Notes: generated by a model not told the origin, from the sequence alone. Shown: positions 34,107-46,440, counted from the stretch's first letter. The stretch is DNA of 64,000 bases from Cocos nucifera (GCA_006176705.1 QRFJ01003025.1:96296-160295), one strand, 5' to 3'. Numbers and translations: made by a program.

Positions 34107-36648
34107 TGATGAATTGCATGCAGGGCTTCTAGCTCTACTTTCAAAATTTTTTTTAAAAAAAATATAGTAAAATTAAAAATTAATATAATTAATTTTTCTA
34201 AGAGCTACAGATCAGATCTATAAATCCTACAAATCTATGATCGAAATATGATGAACATGCATGTAAAATCTAAAAATTAAATAGGTATGCAGTAAAATAA
34301 TTTTACTACTACAACTTGTGTTCAGAACACAATACCTTGTGTAGGTAATCAATCTCTGCAATTGAATCACCACTAGAAAGATCCTCTCAATGCGACATAG
34401 CCACATAAGATGTCTGGCCTCTGTGGATGGTCGACATGAGGTCCTGGTCCGATCGGCTCGTCTAGAGTGCTAGCACAACACAAGATACTTTTGATGGTTG
34501 ATGTTGGTCAAACTCCTTTAATCTCCATCCATAGGATCTTTGGATGCTCTAGATCAATAGTAGAGGTAGAGGAGAGATAGAGGAGGCTCTCCAAAAAGTT
34601 TTGTGAAGTTCTAAAGCTCAAAACTCTTGAACTCATGTGCCAAACCCTAGATCAAAATCCTAGGACAACACTTTCACCCAAACCTTGCACCTTACTTTCT
34701 CTCTGGTTTTCTTCTCTTAGATTTTTCTTTTATTTTTCTCACATACAGGGGAGGGCTCATGCACAAAAGGAGGCTTCCTTTCAGATGTCTCCCACATCCC
34801 AAAAAATAATAATTAAATAGACGTGCAAAAATAAGGGAGGCATGAGGGAGAGATAAGAAAGTTGTTCATTCAAATTCAAACTCCATTTGAATTTGAATGG
34901 CAACCAACCTAACCTTATCTCTTAAGGATGTGAGAAATGAGGGTTGCATGCCCTCTCTACATGGGAAATCATCATGAGAAACATTTTTCTCATGAAATTA
35001 AAGTGGTGCAAGGATTAGGGTCAAAGGCACATAAAGACTTGTCAAACTAGTCTCAAATTAAACTTATCCAATTAGACCAAACCAAACTAGTTTGGTTAGG
35101 TTCAATTAGACAAGATTAAATCCAATTTATTTAGGCTTAACAAGGTTTAGTTAAATTCTAATCAAATCAAGAATTGATTATGCCCAACCCCTGATCAAAT
35201 TAGAGAACAAACCTCCTCGATGATTAGGTCATCACATAACCTAATCAAGTCAAACCCAATTGAATCCAATTCAATTGGAGTTGATCCAAAAGTCATTACT
35301 TAATTAAATTGAGTTAATTAGTAATCAAATTACTAATTAAATCTCTCATAAATATAGAGTCTAAATCCAGTGGGTGTTCGAGTAACAGAGTCCCATCAAA
35401 ATGAAACTCTTGATCGAAGAGTCCCAAACCAGTGGAACTCTTGACCCCAGTATCCTAAATAAGTGAAACTCATGATCACAAAGTCTTAGACCTGTAGGAC
35501 ACTCGATCATAGAGTTCTAGACAAACAAGACTTAGTGTTCTAATATAGTAGAACTCTTGGTTGCAGAGTCCCAATCTAGTGGGACTCTTGACCATAGAGT
35601 CCCAAATAAGCAGGACTAAGAGTCCCGACCCAGTAGGACTCTCGATCGAAGAGTCCCAATCTAGTGGGACACTTAACCATAGAGTTTCAATTCTATGGGA
35701 CTCTTTATCAACCATCAGATTAGATAGGAATCTTTAATGTGCGTAACCCCATAGATTCGAACCTGTGCCAGTAGCATAGGAACCAATTCCTATACCAATC
35801 AATGTGAACATTTAGCAATGGTACCTGACATCGAAATAGGTCAAATAGTCACAATTGTAATACTCAGAACCTACATGAATATGATTACCGTATAATTCAT
35901 CCCTTTGATCTCTATGTATAGAATGACTCAGAGCTAAACTGCTAATCCTAAAAGGTACATCCATATCGTCTCTCAATGCAATCAATCCCATGACTCCTCA
36001 CTAGGACTATCCTGACCAAGGCTTTGCTAAATTGAAATACAATTAAACATAGCTCCTGAGATCAGAAGTGGTCAATCCCATCTTCATACACGCTTTGACT
36101 CCTCAAGTATTTGATTATGCTTAGAAACCTTCCATCACTGAATTAGAAATTCAAGTAGTTCAGCATCAAAGCATAGTGAGTTGCTTGAAAGTTACCATGG
36201 TGATCTCAGGTTGGAGGAATACTTATACCCATATTCCATCAAAGCAAATCTTGGATAGCAGAAAAGCTCTAGAGTTGATCATGTTTAGTGCAAATGTACC
36301 CCTACATCAGACCTGCATGCCATACCAGTGTCTCCACACTCCTTGGTTAAGAGAACAACCAATCCATATGGCACACAATGACCAATACTCGATATATGTT
36401 GTCATCTTTGGTAACAACATATCATTTGGTCGCGAACAGGTTTAAGGACTAAATGACAAATTCTCCTTTATCGATTCTAAGTAGTCCTAAGGACTTCACC
36501 ATAACATAGAAGTTCATTAAAAGATGAAAGAATTTGTGATGAAAAAGTATCAAAATAATTTTTATTCATTAATAATTTATTTATAAGTATAAAAGGTAGC
36601 TCAACCATCAATAGACTGATGATTGGCTTGGGAATACTATCTCCAACA
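34107..36648 (-). repeat. B2 3' LTR
   Basis: 2542 bp. The left end TGATGAATTGCATGCAGGG is a variant of TGCTGGAAAGCATGCAGG; the right end is CTCCAACA. It contains the hairpin minisatellite at about 35370-35710. Aligns throughout with 41992-44535 and, inverted, with 54018-56543. Confidence 0.9.
35370..35710. repeat. 31-bp hairpin minisatellite in B2 LTR
   Basis: Units centred on GAGTCCCA...TGGGACTC. GAG starts at 35566, 35597, 35620, 35651 and 35682 show spacings of 31, 23, 31 and 31. One clean unit at 35566-35587 has 8-bp perfect arms around ATCTAG. Open frames across it are repeat translation only. Confidence 0.85.
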
Positions 36649-36660
36649 ATCATCCACTTG
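36649..36660 (-). other. B2 polypurine tract
   Basis: CAAGTGGATGAT on the minus strand, next to the 3' LTR. Confidence 0.7.
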
Positions 36661-36721
36661 GACTAAAGCCAATTGATGGAGTATCTAATATCCATCTTCA
36701 ACTTGAAGTCATCGAACTCCT

Positions 36722-37042
36722 TCACCACAATGGCTTAGTGAATGGGTCGGCCAAGTTCTCCTTCCCATCAATCTTCTGAAGGTCGACATTACCTTGATCC
36801 ACGATCTCACGGATAAGATGGTAGCGGTGCAGAATATGCTTTGTCCATTGGTGTGCCTTTGATTCCTTCACTTGAGCAATGGCTCTAGAGCTATCGCAAA
36901 AGAGCAGAATTGGACAATCAAAAAAGGGTGCTACTCCGGGCTCGGTGATGAACTTTCTTAGCCACACCATTTCTTTGGCAGCATCTGATGGAGCGACATA
37001 CTCCATCTTGCAAACTGAGTTGGCCACGGTGTGCTGCTTCAT
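36722..37042 (-). pseudogene. B2 RNase H
   Basis: 106-codon open frame covering the second half of copia RNase H: the KMEYVAPSDAAKE block with the catalytic Glu, LLFCDSSRAIAQ with a catalytic Asp, SKAHQWTKHILHRYHLIREI, and the ending NLADPFTKPLW. The N-terminal quarter, with the first Asp, lies at 37043-37200 in other frames. Confidence 0.88.
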
Positions 37043-38260
37043 ACTTTTCTAGCAAACAGCTTCATTATTAAGGGTAAACACATACCTCGACATACTTTTG
37101 TTGTCATCATGGTCAATTAAAAAATAGAGTCAGCAAACCCCACAAGTCTCAAATCTGACTCACCATAAATAAGCCACTGGTTCTTAGTATTTCTCAAATA
37201 CTTCAGAATGGTTTCAACAAACTTCTAGTGGTTCTCTCCTAGATCAGATTGGTATCTACTCACTACTCCTAGTGAGTATGCCACATCTAGTCTCATATAT
37301 GTTATGGCATACATGATAGAATCCACTATTGAAGAATATGGAATTCTTCTTACATGATAGAACCCACTGTCGAAGAATATGAAATTCTTCTCATATGCTT
37401 TCTCTCTTATGGTGTTGTCAGACAATCCCTCTTCGAGAGAGAAATTCCATGGCCTATCGATAGATAGCCCTTCTTAGAATTCTTCATGCTAAATTGCTTC
37501 AATATAGTGTCAATGTACGTGGACTGGGATAATCCCAACAACCTCTTAGATCAATCTTTATAGATCTTCATCCCTAGGATGTAGGAAGCTTCTCCCAAGT
37601 CCTTCATGAAGAACGAGATGATAGCCAAATCTTTATTCCTTATAATGCAGGGACATCATTTTCGATTAAGAAAATGTCATCCATATATAATATAAGGAAT
37701 ACAACCACTGGACCATTAGCCTACTTGTATATGCAAGCTTCTTCTCCATTATTAATAAAGCCATATATTTTGATCATCCAATCAAAACATATATTCCAAC
37801 TATGAGATGCCTGCTTCAGTGCATAAATAGAACATTGAAGCCTACACACCTTAGACTCATCTATGGATGTGAACCCTTCAAATTGTATCATATATACCTC
37901 TTCATCCAGCTCTCCACTCAAGAAAGCAGTCTTCACATCCATCTATCAGATTTCATAGTCCAGATAGACAACTATTGAAAGCATAATCCAAATAAATTTG
38001 AGCATTATCGTAAGAGAAAATATCTCATCATAGTCTATACCATAATATTGATGATATCCCTTGGCAACCAAACAGGCCTTATAGGTCTCTATCTTTCCGT
38101 CTGTACCTCTTTTCCTCTTGCTGACCCATTTACTCCTAATGGGTTTCACCACTTTAGGTGGATCAACCAATGTCCATACATCGTTGACCTTCTTGGACTT
38201 TATTTCAAATTTCATAGCCTCAAGCCATTTCTCAGAGTCTAGTCTCTGCATTGCATCCAT
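37043..38260 (-). pseudogene. B2 reverse transcriptase
   Basis: The N-terminal frame 37946-38260 has SEKWLEAMK, DVWTLVDPPK, SKWVSKRKRG, CLVAKGY and GIDYDE. The middle frame 37721-37942 has MDVKTAFLSGEL and YALKQASHSW. At about 37675-37690 the catalytic motif reads YMDD, not the usual YVDD. The C-terminal frame 37225-37425 has IPYSS..SIMYA and YQSDLGENH. A 41-bp tandem duplication (37311-37392) shifts that frame. Several stops elsewhere. Confidence 0.87.
37311..37392. repeat. 41-bp tandem duplication within B2 RT
   Basis: ACATGATAGA at 37311 recurs at 37352, and the intervening 41 bases are repeated with a few changes. 41 is not a multiple of three, so it causes a frameshift. Absent from the other B copies. 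Confidence 0.85.
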
Positions 38261-38469
38261 GTAGGTGATCGAATCCTCATCGTTCTCATCAAGTTTGATA
38301 GAATTCCCATCTCAGATCAAGAAATCGTAGTATTTGTTTGGCTAACGTGGTACTCTACCAGACCACCTTAAGAGTGCAGATTCAATGGGTTTTGAGTTTG
38401 ATCTAATCAAATATAGATCAGGTTCAGCTACTTGTATCAATTTTTTCATCTATCGAACTTCCTCAAGTT

Positions 38470-39300
38470 CGACCTTACAAGCATTAGTTCCTTCACCAAG
38501 GAACTTTTTTTTCTAAAAAGATTACCTTAAGGCTAATAAATATCTTTTCTTCATCAGCAAGGTAGAAATAATATCCTTTGGTCTCTATTGGGTATCCTAG
38601 AAAAACAATTGTCAGATCTAGGTCCAAGCTTGTCTGTCATTAAATGTTTGACATATGCCGGACACCCCCAAACCCTAAGATGTAAGAGTACTGGCTTACA
38701 CCCTGTCCATATCTTATATGGTATTTTAGTTATAGACTTACTTGAAATCCTATTCAGAATGTAATAAGCTGACTCAAGTGCATATCTTTAGAAAGAGATT
38801 GGCCGACCAGCAAATCCCATCATAGATCGAACCATGTCTAACAAGATCCAATTCCTCCTTTCAGACACACCATTATGCTATGGTGTTTTAGGAGTCCATT
38901 AGAAGAGAATCTCATTCTCTCCTAGATATGTCAGAAATTCGCTGGAAAGATACTCACCCTCTCGATTAGACCAAAGTATTTTAATACTCTTTTCAATTTG
39001 CTTTTCTATCTCATTATGGAATAGTTTGAACATTTCAAATAACTCTGACTTATGTTTCATCAAGTAGATGTACCCATACCTCGATTGGTCATCAGTAAAA
39101 CTAATGAAGTACAAGTATTCACCTCTAGCACTTAAGCTCATGGGTTCACATACATCAGTATGTACTAGACCCAGGAGTTCACTAGCTGGCTCACCCTTTC
39201 CAATAAAAGGTGACTTGGTCATCTTACTAAGAAGACAGGACTCACATGTTGAAAGTAAATCACAATCATCAATATCAAGAATTTCTTCTTAAGCCAATCT
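38470..39300 (-). pseudogene. B2 integrase
   Basis: The core frame 38899-39222 (107 codons) has the first Asp in VHTDVCEP (residue 23). The second Asp is replaced by Asn in LWSNREGEYLS (residue 86, where the 63-residue spacing to the first Asp matches A2). The region with the last Glu (about 38830-38895) is in another frame. The C-terminal WGCPAYVKH-like block is at about 38640-38670. The pre-integrase Cys pair lies near 39220-39250. Catalytically dead as read. Confidence 0.85.
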
Positions 39301-39441
39301 GTTTATTCTATTCTTGTTTATATGACCTAGCCTACAGTGCCTAAGGTAGACTTTAGACACATCATTTTTTTAGGGTGTTTACTAAAATACTAAACCATGT
39401 TAACAGGTTGTGATAATAAATAAATATTTTTATTCAATTAT

Positions 39442-39790
39442 CTAAACATAAATCATAACACCATTGAAAATAATATTACAAAAAATAATTTTTATTAAAA
39501 ATTCATAGTTGTTTTTGGCTAGAAGGCCTACAGAAATAACATTCAATAAAAAACATGGATAAAAATGACATTCACCAAGAATAACTTTATAAGAATTGAT
39601 CACAAGGTTCATGATTGCTAAAACTAGAACTAGAACTTGTCTTCGTTCTCCAACGTTCATGAATCTCTCATCTTCATCAAATCTCCTACTGACTTACAAA
39701 CTCTACATCGAATTATAAATATGACAAGGGCTTTCGATATCCAATACCCAGCTAGTAGTATCACATATTAAGAGCTTGCAAGGTGATATC
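39442..39790 (-). pseudogene. B2 protease
   Basis: The 72-codon frame 39442-39660 carries the protease C-terminal half (MNVGERRQVLVL, the CHFYPCFLLNVISVGLLA block). The active-site region near 39735-39760 is in another frame and altered. Confidence 0.75.
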
Positions 39791-40159
39791 ATATAATTAC
39801 CTTGCTCAACAACTATTTGCATCTTCCTCGGTCTATTTGGATCCAAGGAGGCAATGTACTGAGGATAATTTCTCTTTCAGTGTCCCTACTTCTTGCAAAA
39901 GAAGCACTCCACCTGGCTCTGGTCAGGCTTGTGCTTCTTGGTCTGACCCTATGCCGACGTCTGAGTATGTGGCTATACCTTCTTATTCCTCTTCTTCTTA
40001 TTCTTGTTCTATTTCTTAAAGGGTCAACGATCAGAAGAAGACCCTCCCACTACATTCATCATCTCCTTATGGAGCTAGTGATCCTTCCCAAAATTCTATA
40101 GCAACCCAAATAAGCCATGTTAGTTCACTGCAGGCTTTGTCATTCTAAAATAAGTAAGA
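39791..40159 (-). pseudogene. B2 gag C-terminal remnant
   Basis: Minus-strand zinc-knuckle remnant near 39865-39905 (ECFFCKK, then a stop, then GH). The Lys/Arg-rich gag tail follows. Plus-strand open frames at 39783-40101 are shadows. The remnant stops at the antisense LTR at 40160. Confidence 0.65.
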
Positions 40160-41813
40160 TGTTGGAAAATGTATCCTAAAGTCAATCATGTAAATTATGG
40201 TGGTTGGAATGTAATTTGTACATAAATTTTAAATGAATAAAATTATTATTTTGGCATTTCATCACTCTTGTGCATCTTTCTGTAATGAACTCTTTTGTGA
40301 TGAAGTCCTTAGGACTATTTAGACTCGATAAAGAAGGATTTATCATTTAGTCCTTAAACTTGTTTATGACCAAATGATACATTATTACCAAGGATGACAA
40401 TGTTTATCAAGTGTAGATGGTTGTGTGCCATATGAGTTAGTTATCCTCTTAACCAAGAAGTGTGGAGACACTGGTATGGCTTGCAGGTGGGATGTAGGGG
40501 TACATCTGCACTAAATATGACCAACTCTGGAGCTTTTCTACTATCAAGATTTGCTCTGATGGAATATGGATATAAATGTTCCTCTGACTTGAGATCATCA
40601 TGCTAACTTCCAAGCAACTCACTATACTTTGGTGCCGAACTATCTAAATTTTTAATTCAATGATGGAAGATTTCTGAACACAGTCAAGTACTTGAGAAGT
40701 CGATGCGTGTATGAAGATAGGATTGACCACACCAAATTTTAGGAGCTATGTTCAATTATATTTCAATTTAGCAAATCCTTGCCTAGGGTAGTCCTCGTGA
40801 GGGGTCATAGGACTAATTACTTTGAAACATGATTTGGATGTACTTAACAGGGTTGACAGCTTAACTCTAAGTCATCCTATACATAGAGGTGAAAAGAGAT
40901 GAATTATGCTATAACCATATTCACGTAGGTTATAAATATTGCTATTATGATTATTTGACCTATCTAGATGTTATGTACTATTGCTAGATGGTCACTTCAA
41001 TTAGTATAGGAAGTGGTTTCTGTACTATTGGCTTAGGTTCGAACTTGCAGGGTCACACACACAAGAGGTTTCTATCTGATCTGATAGCTAGTGAAGAGCT
41101 TCACTAGACTGGGACTCAATGCTCAAGAGTCCTACTGGACTGAAACTCTCCAATCGAGAGTCTTATTGTATTAGGACTCTAAGTCCTAATTGTCTGGCAC
41201 TCTATGATCAAGGTCCTAGTGACTGGGACTTTATGGTCAAGAGTCCCACTAGACTGGGACTCTTCAACCAAGAGTCCTACTACTCTACAACTTTGAGTCC
41301 TACTTGTCTAGAACTCTGTGATCAAGAGTTTGGATTCTAGGATCATTAGTTTTACTTATTTCAAATACTGAGATCAAGAGTCCTACTAGTTTTGAACTCT
41401 TCGATCAAGAGTTTTATTTTGATGGGACTCTATTGTACGGATACCCACTGGATTTAGATTCTATATTTATGGGAGATTTAATTAGTAATTTGATCTCTAA
41501 TTAACTCAGTTTGATAGAGTAATAACTTTTGCATGAAGTTCAATTGAATTAGATTCAGTTGGATTTGACTCGATTAGGTTATGTGATGACCTAATCACTG
41601 AGGAAGTATGATCCCTGATTTGATCAGAAATTAGGCTTAATTAGTTCCTAATTTAATTAGAATTTAAATAAGCCTAATTAAGCCTAAATTAGTTGGATTT
41701 AATCTGGTCTAATTGGACCTAAGCAATTTGGATTGGGTTGGTTCAATTAGATGAGAGATTTTAAGACTAGTTTGACCTAGTCTTCCATGTGCCACCTCAC
41801 CCTCTTTGCACCA
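40160..41813 (+). repeat. Antisense (plus-oriented) B LTR fragment
   Basis: Starts with the LTR end TGTTGGAAAATGTATCC and runs about 1.65 kb in the orientation opposite to B2; the last 0.9 kb of the LTR is missing. It includes the minisatellite at about 41100-41430. The five bases before it (TAAGA, 40155-40159) could be a target duplication, but the other side is lost. Aligns with 54018-55670. Confidence 0.85.
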
Positions 41814-41978
41814 ATTTTAAGACAACCAACACTATAGGGGTAAACCCTATAGTAGGACAACCTATAGTCCTTCTAATCATGTTATTTTATTTGTAGATCT
41901 AAAAAATTAGATTATTATTTAGATCTAATCTAAAAAATAATCTAAACAACCATATAGATCACATTAAATAACCTAGAT
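41814..41978 (-). other. Residual B leader next to primer site
   Basis: Matches the last part of the B0 leader (GACAACC..., near 29430-29550) and the B3 leader near 49440-49500. All that is left of the B2 leader. Confidence 0.75.
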
Positions 41979-41990
41979 GCTCTGATACCA
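41979..41990 (-). other. B2 primer binding site
   Basis: TGGTATCAGAGC on the minus strand, adjoining the LTR at 41992. Confidence 0.9.
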
Positions 41991-41991
41991 T

Positions 41992-44535
41992 TGCTGGAAA
42001 GCATGTAGGATTTCTAGCTCTACTTTTAATTTTTTTTTGAAAAATAATTACAACATAAAAAAATAAATCTAATTAATTTGAGAAACTATAGATCTAATCT
42101 ACAAATCCTACAATACTAGGATCTAATATGAAATACATGTGCATGCAATTAAATCTGAAAATAAGAATAATGAATAGTAAAATATTTTTACTATACTACG
42201 TGTTCAAAACATGTTATCTTTCGTGGGTAGATGATCTCCATAATCAAGTTACCACCGATATGAACACCAAGTATATCTGATCTGATCATCATGATATAAC
42301 CATACATGCATCTGGCCTCTACAGATGGTCCACATGAGGTCCTGATCCCGATCAGCTCCTCTTGAGTGCTAGCTTGATGAAGAATGCTCCTGATAGTTAG
42401 ATTTGATTAAATAATTTTGATCTCCCTCTACCAAAAATTTGGATGCTCTAAATAAATAGGATGGGTAGAAGAGAGGATAAGGAAGTATTCAAAAAAATCT
42501 CATGAAGATCTGATGCTCAGATCTTGTGAAATCAGAATAGAAACCCTAGATCAAGATCTAGGGCAGCACAACACTCAAACTCTAGTGCCGAGTTTTCTCT
42601 CCCAATTTTTCTTCTCAAACTTTTTTCTTATTTTTATTAGGGCATGGAAGGGCTGAAAAACTAGAGGATAGGAGTCACAAAAAAGCTCTCACCAAGAAAA
42701 AATTCTAGGAATTTTATAGTGGGTGCATAAGTCAAGGTGGCGTGTGGAAGAGTTGGGATGAAGTGGTTTGCTATATGAATTCAAATCCCATTTGAATTCA
42801 AATTGCAACTAGGTCAAGCCCATAAATTTAGGACGTGAGAAGGGAGGGTGCAAGCCTTCTTTTTCATGAAAAATAATTCATGAGAACATCTTTCTCATGA
42901 AGAAAAATTAGCATAATGAAGGTGAGGTGGCACATGGAAGACTAGGTCAAACTAGTCTTAAAATCTCTCATCCAATTAAACCAACCCGACCCAAATTGGT
43001 TAGGCCCAATTAGACCAGATTAAACCCAACTAATGTAGGCTCAATTAGGCTTATTTAAATTTTAATTAAATTAAAAATTAATAAAATCCAATCCCTGATC
43101 AAATTAGGGATCATACTTTCTTGGCAATTTGGTCATCACATAACCTAATTGGATCAAACCCAACTGAATCTAATTCAATTGGACATGATCCCAAAATAAT
43201 TACTCAATAAAATTAAATTAATTAGTGATCAAATTATTAATTAAATCTCTTATAAATATAAAATTTAAATTCAATGGGTATCTAGATAATAGAGTCCCAT
43301 CAACGTGAAACTCTTGATCGAAGAGTTCCAAACTAGTGGGACTATTGATCCAGGTGTCCGAAACAAGTGGAACTCATGATCATAGAGTCCAAACTCTCGA
43401 TCACATAGAGTTTCAGATAAGTAGGACTAAAAGTCATAGAGTAGTAGGACTCTTGGTCAAAGAGTTTCAGTCTAGTGGGACTCTTAACCATAGAGTCCCA
43501 GTCTACTAGGACTCCTGATTATAGAGTCCCATACAATCAGGACTCAGAGTCCTAATATAGTAAGACTCTCGATTGAAGAGTTTCAGTCCAGCAGGACTCT
43601 TCACCAGCCATCAGATCAAGTAGAAACCTCTAGTATGTGTGACCCTCCAGGTTTGAACCTAAGGCAGTAGTACAAGAATAACTTCTTGTATTAATTGAAG
43701 TGACCATCTAGTAATGGTACCCAATATCCGAATAGTTCAAATAGTCGCAATCATAACATTTATAACCTACATCAATATGGTTACCAAATAATTTATCCCT
43801 CTAACCTCTATGCATAGGATGACTCAGAGTTAAGCTGTCAACCCTGATAAGTACATCCAAATCATGTTTCAAAGCAATTAGTCCTGCGACCCCTCACTAG
43901 AACTACCCAAGCCAAGGATTTGGTAAATAGAAATATAATTAAACACAGCTCCAGAAATCAGGAGTGGTCAATTCCATCTTGATACATGCACCAACATCTC
44001 AAGTACTTGACGGTGCCTAGAAACCTTCCATCACTGAATTAGAAATTCAGATAGTCCGGTACTAAAGCATAGTGAGTTACTTAGTAATCATCATGATGAT
44101 CTTAGATCAGAGAGATATTTATTCCCATATTCCATCAGAGCAAATCTTGATAATAGAAAAGCTTTAGAGTTGGTCATGTTTAGTGCAAAAGTATCCCTAC
44201 ATCTTATCTGAATGCTATACTAGTATCTCCACACTCCTTGGTTAAGAGGACAACCAATCCATATGGCATACAATGACCTACACTCGATAAATATTGTTGT
44301 CCTTGATAACAACATATCATTTAGTCGCGAACAAGTTTGAGGACTAAATGATAAATCCTTCTTGGTCAAGTCAAATAGTCCTAAGGACTTCATCACAGAG
44401 GTGTTCATTACAGGAAGATGCAAAAGAGTGATAAAATATCAAAATAATAATTTTATTCATTTAAAATTCAAGTACAAATTATATTCAGCTCAATTTATAA
44501 TCTAGATGATTGGCTTTAGGATTCATTTTTTAACA
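41992..44535 (-). repeat. B LTR shared by B2 and B3
   Basis: 2544 bp, from TGCTGGAAAGCATG to TTTTTAACA. A primer site lies on its left (as for a 5' LTR) and a polypurine tract on its right (as for a 3' LTR), so one LTR serves two interiors. The minisatellite lies at about 43290-43610. Confidence 0.9.
43290..43610. repeat. 31-bp hairpin minisatellite in shared B LTR
   Basis: Same GAGTCC...GGACTC units as at 35370-35710, with more substitutions. Confidence 0.8.
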
Positions 44536-44547
44536 ACTCCCACTTAG
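44536..44547 (-). other. B3 polypurine tract
   Basis: CTAAGTGGGAGT on the minus strand, abutting the LTR; the best-kept B polypurine tract. Confidence 0.8.
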
Positions 44548-44559
44548 ACTAAAGCCACT

Positions 44560-45000
44560 TAGAATAGTATCGAATACCCATCTTCCATTTGTGATTATCG
44601 AACCCTTTGATTCTAAAATCCTAAGTAAATGGATCAGCCACGTTATCCTTTCCATCGATCTTTTGAAGGTCAACGTCACCTCACTCCATGATTTCTCGTA
44701 TAAGGTGGTAGCAATGCAGAATATGCTTGATGCACTGATGTGCCTTCAGCTCCTTCGCTTAAGCTATGGCTCCAGTACTGTCACAGTATAGCAGAACCAA
44801 ACCATCCAAGGAGGGGCCACTTCTAGCTCGTTGATGAATTTTCACAGCCACAACTTCCTTCGCAGCATCAAATGCCGCAACATACTCCACTTCGCACACA
44901 CAATCGGCCACATTATGCTACTTCGAACTCTTCCAGTAGATCGCTCCACTATTTTGGATAAACATATAACCTAACATACTCTTGCTATCATCATGATCTA
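44560..45000 (-). pseudogene. B3 RNase H remnant
   Basis: Aligns to 36670-37080 of B2. Blocks for an AEYVAA-like stretch (near 44870) and HQ..KHIL (near 44720) are readable in short pieces on the minus strand. A plus-strand frame at 44591-44791 is a shadow. Confidence 0.65.
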
Positions 45001-46120
45001 ACTGAAACTAGAATCAGTATATCCTACAAGTTTCAAGTCAGCATCTCCATAAATGAGCCATTGGTATTTAGTATTTCTCAAATACTTCAAGATTGTCTTT
45101 ACAATCTTTCAATGATTGTCACCCAGATTAGATTGGTATTTACTCACTATCCCTAGTAAGTATACCACAATTGGTCTCGTTTATGTCATGACGTACATAA
45201 TGAAATCCACTACCGAAGCATATGGAATCCTACTCATATGCTCTCTCTCTTGAGAAGTTGTCGGACAATCCCTCTTTAAGAGAGTAATTTCATGGCCTAT
45301 CGAAAGATAGTCCTTCTTGAAATTCTCCATGCCGAACCTCTTCAGCGTGGTATTGATGTACATGGACTGAGATAACCCAAGCAATCTTTCAAATCTATCC
45401 CTATAGATCTTCATCCCTAGGATGTAGGAAGCTTCTCCTTTGTCCTTCACAGAGAATTATGATGATAGCCAAACCTTTATTTTCTATAATGTATAGATGT
45501 CATTTCCAATTAAGAAAATATTATCTACAAATAGTACAAGAAATACTACTATAGAACTATTAGCCTATTTATACATGTAGGGTTCCTCAGGGTTCCTCTC
45601 TATTCCTAATGAGGCCATGCATTCTGATCACCTTATCAAAATGCATGTTCCAACTCTATGATGCCTGCTTCAATCCATAGATGGATCTCTAAAGCTTGCA
45701 CATCTTGGACTCATCTATGGATGTGAAACCCTCAGGCTGTATCATATATATCTTTTTGTCCAGCTCTCTATTTAGAAAAGTTATTTTCACATCCATTTAT
45801 CAGATAGCATAATCTAGATATGCCATTGTCGCAAGTATAATCCGAATGGACTTGAGCATTGCCATCAAAAAAATGTCTCATCATAGTCAATACCGTAACG
45901 CTGTCGATATCCCTTGGCAACCAGATGGACTTTATAGGTCTCCATCTTTCTGTCTATGCCTCTTTTTTTTTTTGAAAATTTATTTACACCCAATGAGTTT
46001 TATCCCTTTAGGTGGATCAACCAGTGTTCATACACTATTGATCTTCATGGACTCCATTTCAGACTTCATGGCTTCTAGCCATTTATCAGAGTCAGACCTC
46101 TATATGGCATCCATGTAGGT
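45001..46120 (-). pseudogene. B3 reverse transcriptase
   Basis: Frame 45181-45450 (89 codons) holds the RT thumb: SYILGMKIYRDR, GLSQSMYINTTLKRFGME and IPYASVVDFIMYVMT. The catalytic region lies near 45510-45545. The MDVK block is near 45790 and the N-terminal SDKW/DLV-type block near 46040-46110, in different frames. Frame-broken in several places. Confidence 0.8.
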
Positions 46121-46440
46121 GATCGGATTCTCGTTGTTCTCATTAAGTTCAATAGGATCACCATCCCAGACCAAGAAATCATAGTATCTGTCCAATTGAC
46201 ATGGTACTCTATCGAATCTCCTTAAAAGTGCCTCTATAATGGGCTCTAGGTTTGAATTTATCAAATCCATCTTTGGAGGTTCACTAGAATCTGTCGGTTC
46301 TTCCACCTATCAAACTTCATTAAGTTCAACATTAGAGATAGGTGTTCCTTCCCTAAGGAGCTCCTTTTCTAAAAGGACTACTCTATTACTAACGAACACC
46401 TTTTGCTATTCAGCAAGGTAGAAGTAATAATTCCTAGTTT
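46100..46440 (-). pseudogene. B3 integrase-RT linker
   Basis: The 68-codon frame 46100-46306 is acidic and Pro/Ser-rich (EEPTDSSEPPKMDL), typical of the copia linker, and includes the RF.R.P....YYDFLV stretch preceding RT. No catalytic motif. Confidence 0.65.

Larger units (their letters stand above)
36649..40159 (-). mobile_element. Family B copia element B2, interior
   Basis: Minus-strand interior in the order gag-protease-integrase-RT-RNase H from right to left. Gag is interrupted at 40160 by an antisense LTR fragment (40160-41813). The leader end and primer site of a B element follow at 41814-41990, joined to the LTR at 41992-44535. B2 would therefore extend to 44535, with a deletion of most of its gag and leader. 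Confidence 0.8.

Noticed and set aside
35370..35710. Regularly spaced repeats considered as a CRISPR array
   Set aside because: No unique spacers, no cas genes and eukaryotic LTR context; spacing is uneven (31 and 23) and the units themselves are diverged palindromes.
41119..41340. Repetitive plus-strand ORF (also 53167-53358 and 35476-35715 on the minus strand)
   Set aside because: Translation of the 31-bp LTR minisatellite.
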